Positions 22,218 to 31,800 of a stretch of 64,000 nucleotides of DNA are shown in pieces (position 1 is the stretch's first letter; each line of letters opens with the position of its first letter). This stretch comes from Setaria digitata. Lineage: Eukaryota; Nematoda; Chromadorea; Rhabditida; Setariidae. Under the pieces are notes generated by a model. That model worked only from the letters and a program-made list of their open reading frames with translations, made no database searches and had not been told where the DNA came from. The DNA lies in assembly GCA_003640385.1 (NCBI GenBank), contig RCAB01000090.1, positions 116,304 through 180,303 on the forward strand. The letters are read 5' to 3'. Both the position numbers and the translations under genes were made by a program.

Positions 22218-23504
22218 ACACCTTGCCACTTTTCTGAACAATTTTTTTTGATATCGCTCAGTAGCTGAATAATGTACATCCAAGTATATTTTCCGATTTA
22301 AGAAAAAAGACAAACTTTATAGGTATCTTGGCAATATTGTCGACTCCTCTTAAAACAATGATCTGTTTTTCGTTATTTGCTGTTATCTAAACAAAAATAA
22401 GTTTTACTTCACTCATAAAATCAAAACTGCAATCTGTTCCAACAGATTTTGAGATTCGGTGAAGAAATATGTCACATGATTAATGCACCGTCTTTACCAT
22501 ACTCCCTTAGAAAACTATCGAGAGGAACCATGCATATAAAACAATTCAAACGAGAAAACAGATAAGTTCCAAAGCTAAATCCGAAGTTTTCCAAGTCCGT
22601 AGCAGTGGATTTAAATCCACCTATTACGCTTTCTCTACAAAGTAACTGTGTTTAAAACAGTGATAGTAATGCAGTTAGGCACTCAATCTGACATAGCACA
22701 ATTAACTTACTTCATTTGGCAAGCAGTGTTCTGGCCATAAGAATTTCGTTTTACCAATAACAGAATGATCGTTAACAGAACACAGTCTCAATATTAAGGT
22801 TTTAAATGTTTCTAAAATTAAGTTACTTAGAAAGCTATTAGAAGATTAAAACAGTTAAGCAAGACAGAAAAAACATTAAGTGTGAGAAATTCTAAATGAA
22901 CTGATGTAGCTCCAAAACAATACAATACAGTAAGCGAAAAACTACAAAAATTTTGCGTAACTTTGTGAGTTATGAAGATAAAATCTCGAATACCTTGATA
23001 TTTACTATTTTCTAGTGTAGCTTCCACATAAAAGTGGTCGTTTATCGAGTATCTAAGAGAATTTCTCATCTGAAACGAAAACAAATCAGAATCTTGCTCT
23101 ATAACTCTGATCCGATAGTGTAACTTCACCAATCTCTTCTTCTCAGTGTTCCTAACCCATCACATTATGACACAAAAGTAAATATTCCCACATTTCAAAG
23201 TACATAGTGAAAACTGTCTATTCCAGGAAGCATAACAAACTTGATATCCAATTCCCACCACACATTTCAACTCACCCATTTTCACATCAACATTCTACAG
23301 ACCATCATCACCTTTAGCCCCTACGTTCCCAACGTCCCAAAGAGCACGTTCACCCTTAACCTACCTCCTCCGTATCAATGCGAATTTTATGTCAGTACCG
23401 CGCTGTGCAACACTTAGGAGAAGCAAGCCGCTGGTACGTGGAGTAAATTGAAGGGTGGCATACGTGGTCCATTCATTAGGATTGGTGCTTTCGGTCACTG
23501 ACAT
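19623..23504 (-). CDS. NOL11: NOL11/UTP8-like nucleolar protein
   Basis: NOL11 is a component of the small-subunit processome (t-UTP group) acting in rDNA transcription and early pre-18S processing in the nucleolus. Minus-strand exons: 23504-23365 (ATG at 23504), 23151-22994, 22811-22711, 22645-22498, 22379-22316, 21834-21661, 21472-21276 (or from about 21464), 20840-20712, 20500-20329, 20186-20079, 19763-19623. All phases agree except the 21661/21472 junction. There, an acceptor eight bases further in (TTGAG) keeps frame and gives about 507 residues. The assignment rests on the C-terminal half: KLVELLASKNLISHAIDFL, QKLTEAEVTTIIERL, KAILIDSHSQRF and FRHLEQQLEQRKE follow the order and helical spacing of human NOL11 (719 residues). 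The N-terminal propeller seems shorter than usual; either upstream exons are missed or the protein is truncated. An unrelated helical protein is the alternative. Confidence 0.62.
21711..22026. repeat. Three copies of a NOL11 exon fragment, one inverted
   Basis: The exon fragment at 21711-21767 (plus strand begins AATTCTTAAAGCGAGGG) recurs twice in the adjoining intron. The first is an inverted copy at about 21864-21921 (GATTCCCTCGCTTTAAG on the plus strand). The second is a direct copy at 21962-22026 with an 8-base insertion. The copies differ by point changes and end at the TA microsatellite. Confidence 0.85.
22027..22220. repeat. TA microsatellite with internal GGTGTTATTA units
   Basis: About 190 bp of nearly pure TA interrupted by repeated GGTGTTAT segments, within an intron of the NOL11-like gene and abutting the duplicated exon fragments. 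It can fold into AT hairpins. Confidence 0.9.
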
Positions 23505-23546
23505 GAAATTGTAAGGATATAGCGGCGAGAATAAGCAGTACTTTTA

Positions 23547-23579
23547 CTGCTAAGTGAGAATTTCGACAAATTATTTATT
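23547..23579 (-). promoter_or_regulatory. Poly(A) signal plus candidate trans-splice acceptor
   Basis: On the minus strand AATAAA lies at 23579-23574, about 165 nt after the kinase stop. A CTTAGCAG acceptor ends at 23547, 43 nt before the NOL11-like ATG. In nematode operons the upstream poly(A) signal and the downstream spliced-leader acceptor sit together in this way. The role is inferred from position only. Confidence 0.45.
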
Positions 23580-23743
23580 AACTTGCAGTTTCAAGTTTCC
23601 CAGAATCCCATTGATGAATCTAAATTCCCGAAGTGTGGTTTTGTGTGCATTTGCATCACTAGTTCATTATTATATAATGGTTACAATAGAGAAAGCATTA
23701 CATTCCAAATAAAAAATATGCTTTAAGAATGTTTCACTTTTTG

Positions 23744-26700
23744 TTATTTCCTTGCCGCTGCCTCCTCTAAGTGCTTTCCTGTTTCCTTTTCACCGACTGA
23801 TTTCTTCCTACTCTTGCTCTTTGATCTTTTTTTCGATTGGCCTTTACGGTCCACACTTTTTTGTTCGATAGCACCCTGAAGAAAATTTGGAAATATCTCG
23901 AGACTTGTCGTATTGCTCGAAGTGGCAAGAATGAAGTGGCTTAGTCCTTTAGTACCTGGTTCTTGCTCCTACATTAACTAGCCTAAGAATCCACTGTTAT
24001 ATTTAAGACCCTTACATGAAGGAGTATAGTAAGAGTAGAATAATGTATTAAACCAATGGACCTTTTAGACATGCAGCTCTTGTAAATGGGTCCCAGAAAT
24101 CTAGCAACTGTTCCACTCCCTGTTATTCCCCCAATAGAGAATCATTAGGCTCATGCTTTAGTATTAACTTATTGGATATAAATCCATTGAAATACTGAAA
24201 TTAATCATACGGTTACCGTGAGCTCCGGTAGTGGTGAAAGTTTTTTGACTTCCCCTTCCAGCTCCTTGATTGCTTCAGAAGTTTTCTCAGCTAGGAAGTG
24301 ATAATCCGGTGGTTTTTGAGGATTTGCTAAAAATGATCTTCGCTAGGAAATTTACTGTAAGCTAAAATTACAAGTTTTTAAATAACTCGCACTGTTGTTT
24401 GTGATAAATTATTATTTATGCTTTTAAATTTCCGACAAGTGAAATTTAAACAGCTCCACATAGCTTTCTAGATCTTGTTTTTCGGTAAATTTAATTCGTT
24501 ATTTTTCCTTAATTTTTCAAACTCATGTATATTAATAGATAGTAACCTGTTTGAAGGTATGCGTTGATTGCGTAAAATTGATGTGGCAGTCTTTTCAGGA
24601 GATAACGGGCAGGGCAGTACAATGATTTCAGATATTTGTGAGCCTAAACGAACAGCAAATTAAATTTTAGGACCACAATTTCAGGATGGAAAATTTGAGA
24701 GGGGACTTAAAATGGTAGAAGGGAGATTGATCGATTCGGAGTGCTGAGCAGGATTGTTCTCACTCTAGTGTTATTTCTATACGTCCACGGCAGTGGTTGG
24801 ATGGGTTCACGTTCGTCTGCAAAAAGTTCACATGTAACATAAAGCCATCCAATGAGATCATCAAAACGTGTCTGCTCACGGCCCTTCTGTGCATGCCCAC
24901 TTGCCCATTCAGGTGTTCCACGGAACGGACAGCATGTTCGAGGTGGTCGGATCTGCAAAAGCTCTTGAGTGTTCATGATTTCTATTGAAACTATTCCACT
25001 GATTGAGTCTAGACTGTTTTTTGTTCTGAATAACTTGTTTATGGAACTAGGTTTTGGCCTGTTCTGATCTAAAATTGATGCCACTGGTTTGGACTGAACT
25101 CATTTTATGTTTTATTGAATTATCGGGAGGGACATCCTATTAAGGTCAATATTTTGCGATCTAAGTTAATCAACTTTATCTGCAGAGAATCCCTTCCAGA
25201 ATTCAAGGGATATCTAAGTACTTTATATATGTTTCTCTCAAAAGTATGGCAAGTGTGCTACAGCATTCCCATGCATTTACAAAGTAGATTACATCGCTTT
25301 CTCCATCGGTATACATTCGAGCCATACCGAGGTCGAAGAGTAAGGTAATCGGCTGTTCTCTTGAACATAGGCCCATGTTATCTGGTTTCAAGTCTCGGTG
25401 TAAGAGTCCTGTATATATACAAATTATCTTCCCGGCTCATGAATGAGATGAAAATCTAAACATATTTCAGTTTATCCCTCTCCTTCCTTATCTGCTCTCG
25501 GTGGAAGTGATTTGTTCTAGTGCTAATAGAGATGAACTTTACCTAATCTCACCAGCGATTGTACTTTTCTTGTATTTAATATGCTGCAGAATATACTGCC
25601 TATCCTTGTCTCTTTTAAGTTAAAATCTATGATATTACACAAGAATGTCCACAAAGAATTCGAAATAGTATTTCTTTAATACCTTGTGCATGAAGATCAT
25701 AAATTCCTTTGAGCATCTGCAGTGAAATGTTTGCTGCGCGATATCTTCTATAAGCTCCCTCCACCTGAACTGTTGAAAATGGTAATGTAGAAAAGAACAA
25801 GGAGCTAACAAAGAAACCATACTACGAACTTCGGACATTCAGTTTACCTCATAAATGTAGTCCTTAACTGGTACCCCAGCTTTTTCAAGCACTACAAATT
25901 CCATGCCTTCACCATGTTGATCCGCAAGCATACCTTTGTCTAGCAACCGAACGATTGATGCAGTTTCGCACTGAATTTTTTGTTCATAATGTTTCAAGCA
26001 GAAATGTGGAATTTTTTTTTGTGCTAAAGTCGTGATTTTGAAATATTTTAAAAATTCTGACTAAGATGTATAGATGTATGGAAAGCCATTTTGTCTAGAC
26101 AAGCACTCGCGCTCAGTGTATTTGGTTTCGGTTCTCTTTGTCTGAATAGCTTTTTTAACAGGAAAAGATGGCTGTCACAATGTTTTGATTGAGCTTTTTA
26201 GTCCAGATACTTGACATCGACATCTCCTGTTATACGAATTATATGAAAAAATATACTCGTCATTAGGTTACCCGTATTTCTAACTATAATCAATGTCAGA
26301 TATGCAGCTTTACTCTTTTGAACATCGTTTCCAAGATAAATCCTTCCCATTCAGCTGAAACATTGCCAGCTTCGTTGGCCATAGACTTAGCCACTTTGAT
26401 GACACCGTACACCTTTGTAACAACATCTCGAACAGAAAATACCACGCCGTACGTGCCCTGATTGATTGTCTCGATTACCTGAAAACGGATCATAACATTA
26501 ATTGAAACTTTAACTTTTCAGTTAAGTTTCATTGAACTACAAGCAAAGGTAAAAGAATTCTTGTCTACTGTGCATTTTGCACATATCGAAAGCTACAGAT
26601 TCTACATGTAGACAGCATATTTTAGAATCTTTTACTATCTGCTGAAAAGGCCTGATTCCACAGAACACTTACTTGCCAGCGCTTGTTGAATGGTGCAATG

Positions 26701-27056
26701 GACTTCAGATGCTCAACTAATTCTTGCACAGCCTGGTCTTGCTTCTCTTGGTCTTTTTGGCGATCACTTCCTACTACTTCTACATGCTTCACTGATGCCT
26801 TCTGACTATGTGCTACACGACGATTACTCGGTCGATTGGCAGACACACATGAAAGCTAGAAGGATTGCTCGAATAAACTGTTTAGATTCATTACCGTTTG
26901 TCTTTGTTACAGTTGTGTTGGGCACAAAAAAATCACTTGTCTAGTAGCTGCAGTTTTTTGGGCACTGATCACCATCCGCTGGTTCCGTTTCATCGATACT
27001 TGCTGATCTTTTGCTGATTTCTTTGGCTTCAGTTCTCTAAATAACGACGCAATCAT
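23744..27056 (-). CDS. CK1/TTBK-like protein kinase
   Basis: Protein kinase of the casein kinase 1 / tau-tubulin kinase-like group, which is greatly expanded in nematodes. Exons: 27056-26937, 26855-26673, 26478-26314, 25970-25848, 25764-25683, 25408-25293, 24952-24764, 24643-24547, 24326-24217, 23875-23744. They total 1,317 nt (438 residues), all in phase. Residues 1-100 are basic and Gln/Lys-rich. The glycine loop is INQGTYGVVFSV, followed by VIKVAK with the ATP lysine. LQMLKGIYDLHAQG precedes HRDLKPDN. The DFG motif reads FDLG, followed by MAR. The activation segment is FRGTPEWASGHAQKG, then RFDDLIGWLYV. The tail is Lys/Ser-rich (KKRSKSKSRKK). Catalytic Lys, HRD Asp and DLG Asp are present, so activity is plausible. 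The start is the ATG at 27056; an earlier exon cannot be excluded. The substrate is unknown. Confidence 0.9.
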
Positions 27057-27941
27057 CAGCAACAGTGCTACAACTACTTATATTATCTGTTCCATTAATT
27101 GCTGCTGGCAAGGACCGCTTTCTTTGAGAACAGATCATTTTCATCTATTGGCCTTTTTATTCATAATGCAGTAATCCGGTTAAAAACATGTTGAATGCTG
27201 CATGCGTAAAACATACTTCTGGAAGAACGGCATGATTACCGTTTTTCCCTATCCGTTAGTCGGTATGAAATGAAACATTTCTCAATCATTTTCATTATAT
27301 CGCTGAAGCTAACATGGTCATTTACTCAATGCATATATAATTTCATTGCATTATGCAAATTGTGGTGGGAAGGGAGTTGAAGTTGTTTGAACTTCACAGA
27401 AGCAAATAGAAAGTCTTTTGATTACACTATTAGGAAAGAGCTTATTGTCTTCAACTCCACTTCGACATCGTATTCCAGCTAGGAATTTGTGTCTTCTGAA
27501 AGCCTTCTTTAGAGTAATAACTAGTAACTGATAAAAAGGACAAGAAAAAAATAATCAAGGAGCATTGTGAAAATACATATGGCATCAAGTGGTCGGCTTT
27601 CTGCTACCTTTTCAATATTCCGTTTAGCGCTGTGCTGCCGTAACGTGTTGGCAAAGGTCTAGTCCCAAGTTTAGTGTGTTTTCCGGTATTGAGCTATTGC
27701 GCAGAAGATATCAAAGGACATTACGGTATACTTAGAAAACAAACCTGTAAACTTTAGATCAACCCGGACAGTAAAACTTGACTGTTTTCTGAAGAATTTG
27801 TGATTTTGTCATATGTAACATAAGAAGTGACATTAAAGTTCGTGTCGAATAAATAGAAAATGGACATATAACTGAGCAGTCACTGCTTTGTGGTCTGAGA
27901 CACATACTTGATATAAAGTTGAACAGTAGCGACAGGTGTAG
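27057..27941. other. Spacer holding divergent promoters or missed exons
   Basis: Lies between the 5' end of the kinase (-) and the first recognised exon of the TSP1 gene (+). An ATG at 27579 opens 26 hydrophobic-leaning codons ending at a weak donor. Short acceptor-to-donor pieces occur near 27712-27735, but none forms a coherent chain. The N-terminal exons of the TSP1 gene should lie here. Confidence 0.4.
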
Positions 27942-28495
27942 GATTCGCAGTGTTTATGGACTGGTTGGTCACCGTGCACTGTAACCTGCGCGAGTAGAGG
28001 GTCAGGTTCAGTTTACTCCCAGCAATGGCAACGGTATATCTGCAAGGGTTTGAATAATCTCGACAATAAATCTATCACATCAAGATTCCGTCCTTGTGCC
28101 CATATGGTTAGAATTGAAATATTCGTAAGGCAGAATCTCATGAATCCTCCTGTTCTCATACTAACATATGAAAAATGATTTTTTTATTAGAGATGGATCA
28201 AAAGAACCATACTTTGCTCAATTTAGAATCAATCAACAATAATTTTTACTGCATAGTATCTTTGCAGATACCGTTGTGCGTTTCGGGTGAAGGTTTTTCG
28301 GTATCATTCCAGAATTATTTCTTTTTGGCAATATTTTCAGTTGGCATGCTACTAGCATTTGTGCCAAATATGATTCTTGGTTTACGTTATATGCAAGTTC
28401 GGGTTTGGAAAAGTCGAAAAGCAGGGCAAAAAAGTGAAAAATCTGTACCATCTTTTAAAGAAACTGGAAATAATTTTTTGTCGAATCGAAATTGA
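27942..28495 (+). CDS. Thrombospondin type 1 domain membrane protein (3' exons)
   Basis: The only well-supported plus-strand gene in the left half. Exon 27942-28047 (or from 27951) codes CLWTGWSPCTVTCASRG, a thrombospondin type 1 signature with its WxxW and CxxTC core. A phase-1 donor joins 28191-28495, which keeps frame through YICKEMDQK. It adds further cysteines (YCIVSLQIPLC) and one hydrophobic span (FFLAIFSVGMLLAFVPNMIL), then a short basic tail ending in TGA at 28493-28495. The protein is therefore a secretory-pathway type I membrane protein whose last extracellular module is a TSP1 repeat. Upstream exons with the signal peptide were not resolved. TSP1 modules usually bind glycosaminoglycans or adhesion partners; the specific role is unknown. 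Confidence 0.7.
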
Positions 28496-31258
28496 AAATC
28501 TTGAAATTATTAAATGATAGAACTAAAGATTTTATATAACGAATTTAAAAAGTTAGCTTTTATTGATTTGAACAGATATATTCATGTTGTGTTGAATTGA
28601 GATACTTCCTTATTCAGCTTCACATTAAGTTGCAATTGAGCTACCTCAAAATCTGCCTATTACTTTCTGAAAGATATTTTTAAGAAGTGGTAGGTAGGAA
28701 GCTGATTCCTTAAACCTTCAGTGTTGTGGTAAAAACTGTAAAAAAAAACTTTCAGTTTTCTCCAAGAAGTGAGCAATATTAAAAATGAATTGGTTAATTA
28801 ATTTTGTTCTTTCTGCAGCTATGTGATTCCTGAAGTTCCTCGAAAAATTCCTTGGATTACTTAACATTATTTTGCATTTCATTTTTAAGTGTTGCATTAT
28901 AACGCTGAATGAATAGAAAAGCACTTTTTGTATCTATCAAGATACCATGCACCAAGACATCTTACTTTCTTAACAATTTCAAAAAGTAAGACAAAATAGC
29001 TCTACACATTTTTGCTAAGAATGATTTGAAGAAGGTATGGCTAGGAAAAATTCATCACTTTCCAACAAGTACTATGATAAAGAAAATGAATATCACTGAC
29101 TCTAAGTCACGTGGCGTGAAAATGTTTATTCGTCAATACTTTCAACAAATATATGAAAAACTGATAGACAAATCAAGAATTAGGAAAAAGCGCATCTAAA
29201 TCGTTTTTCTAAAGCACTACAGCAGATGTTACAAAGGGATGCGGAAGATGAATATAATATAGCATAATCAGAGTAAAAAATAACCAAGTTAGTAATTAAA
29301 CTGCGGTTTTTTATATGGTCCGGATGAAGCCTTTAAGGCCAAGGTTAAATTTTGACTTAAGAATCGGGAGAAAATCACAACTTTCTAAGATTGTGTTTTG
29401 GCCATCTCAGAACCACATCAGAAGCAGTAGTGCACAAAAATGAACATTTAACTACAAGGCACTTTGATGATTAAACATCTATTTCGTTTCCATGAAAATA
29501 CTCTGAACAGTTATAGATTACAATATTATTGGAAATAAAAATTTGGTAATTTCGACGAGGTAAGTTCTTTCCATGAATACACTTCTTAACTAATTTGGCA
29601 CTGAGCCATAATTTTCACCAAGATTACAAAACCCAGAAAAAATTATGCTACTTTTTTGGACTCCTTAACTTTACTATTTAACGGTCGAAATCATATACAA
29701 AATATTCGTAAATATAAAAATTAGATTATTATAATAAAACAAGAAAAATTAGAAGTGGAATGAGGATTTTAGGCACAGGAGCAACATAAAGGGTTTCTAC
29801 AAATACCAAGTTTATTTTAATCAACCGCCTGCTTATTTTCTTACTTCAATTTTTAAGTATACGACTTAAAACTTAGTGCCGAGTTAAGCTTTTAAAACAA
29901 ATAAGTTTTTTTTTTTTTTTTTTTTTTTTACAAAACCGTCTTGTGGAAACCCGAATTTACATACAAACTGGAAAAATTCCCAAAATGATGCAAGAGAATT
30001 TAATACCAATATTTGACATACTTTATTAAGATATATATCTTTACTTAAAAAGTTAATTTAATGAATAATATCACATCATTTCTGCATACAAGACTGAGCA
30101 CAACATAACCTTCTCCTGGAAAAATCATGGAATCGCTTAAATAAATATTTTCCAGTGAAAGTCCCATTTTTTTTCTACATTTTTCAGGCATGAAAATTTA
30201 ATAGAGTGAAATGAAGTAGTTTGGAAAATCGAGAAAGGAAGTTATCATATCCCAAATTATAACTCTAAACCTGAAAATGATCAAAAATCAGAAATGGGTA
30301 GTAACTGCAAATATGCCTATTTTAAAGTGCTTATTTTTTCAGAACAATAACTGATAGCTAACATTTTATGATAAGATAGGCGAACTGTACCCTTCCCGAA
30401 AATGAATCCAATAGCAAGGTAAGGGACAAAAGTGAAGAAGACAACGGGGGACAGGTGTATACGGACAGGTTAAAATGTCTCTTAAAACAGAAATGAGATC
30501 AGGAAAAATACAATTTAAGTTTAAAGTCAACAACTAGACCGACTGAGGAATAAGAAAATAATGAAGGCAGACAAGAGAAATACAAGAAAATAATTTTTCA
30601 GATGCATTGAAGTTACCACCATTACCAATTTAAAAGGTTATTGTTTCTGCCTTTACTGAAGGTGACTTCGCTAAAATTATAGGAGGGAACATTCTTACTT
30701 AAATCCTTTGGACTCTGTGATATCACGGCTGTATGCAGCTAACAGCTTTTTTTTATTCCATTATACGCTGCCAAATTTAAATAACTGGGTTTCTTCCCAC
30801 CTGACCAGACGGCTACTTTTTATTTTGCTTTGCTGCTTCCAAAAACAATGTAAGACATTTAAAGAACGACGACTAATACAAGTATTTCCCAGCAAAGAGT
30901 TCAAGGGTCAAAGTAAGAAAACCGATACATATTTGATTTAAAAGGAACAAATAAAGGAAACCATGATATGATGCCTTACAAAAAAGAGGATGGAGATTTC
31001 TGTAAGACTTCAAGACTATCTGCTAAATTTTCATGAAGCTGTTTATAAAACCGCCTAGTTCACAAGGTTATTTAAGTGAAGTTAACGAAACTTCCTGTCT
31101 TACGAAAGCAAAGTAATTTATACTTTGCTGAAGCACAGTATTTGAAGTTAACTCGTATCTATTATACACAGTAATAACTTCGAGCATTTAGTTGTTTAGT
31201 CACTGAGCAAAGTTTTAGGCTGCACAGCCTTTCCCTACAGTTCATGGAATGGAACGTC
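28496..31258. other. Intergenic region between convergent genes
   Basis: About 2.8 kb, AT-rich, between the 3' ends of the TSP1 gene (+) and the dve-1-like gene (-). It holds a 24-base T run at 29906-29929 and no supportable ORF; the open frames at 28718-28924 and 30708-30941 have chance-like composition. It should contain both 3' UTRs. Confidence 0.55.
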
Positions 31259-31800
31259 TCAAATCATCATCTTCAAATTCAAATCACCAGTCTGCATACG
31301 CTTACATTTGGCCCGTCGATTTTTGAACCAGATTTTAACGTTATGTGTTGATATTGGAGGATAACTCTGTCGATATTGACAGCTGTTCAATGCTTCTGTA
31401 TAATGATCAATCTGAAGTTATGAAAAGCTCAAAATATCGCTCAGAGGTAGTGGCAATAAAGGCGACAAGTCAAGTTCTAGTCGAAACCTTTTACAATTAA
31501 TAATAACACAAATTCGACTCAAGATATTACCTGTAGCCAAGTAGGGTGTGGATTCTCTTCAAACCATTTTTCTAGAACTGGCAGTTCCGTGAGTGGATCG
31601 AACATTAACCTCGATCGAGCAACTGTGCTGGACGGTGTCTGTGTTTGCGGAGCTTGTCCAGCTGTACCATTACCATTCCCACTACCATTACTTGTCGAGT
31701 GCTGATGTCCAAGAGTTTCTGCACCGGCTGGTTTCGGAGATGTTGACGCATGACCGCCATTGAGGTCGAAAGATATTTCCGGAGATGAAGTTGCGGAGTC
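31259..31800 (-). other. dve-1: Homeodomain 2 exons of dve-1
   Basis: Exons 31800-31531 and 31411-31259 code helix 1 ([14 protein letters not shown]), then an extended turn, then recognition helix [16 protein letters not shown]. From the conserved Leu of LEKWF to the Trp of IWF there are 42 steps against 32 in a canonical homeodomain, i.e. ten extra residues before helix 3. The intron splits helix 2 after WLQ. Confidence 0.9.

Noticed and set aside
22027..22220. CRISPR or tandem-repeat array
   Set aside because: The units are TA microsatellite with no constant spacer pattern, in a eukaryotic intron.
28718..28924. Minus-strand ORF in the intergenic region
   Set aside because: Phe/Asn/Ile-rich AT-driven composition and no splice sites or partners.
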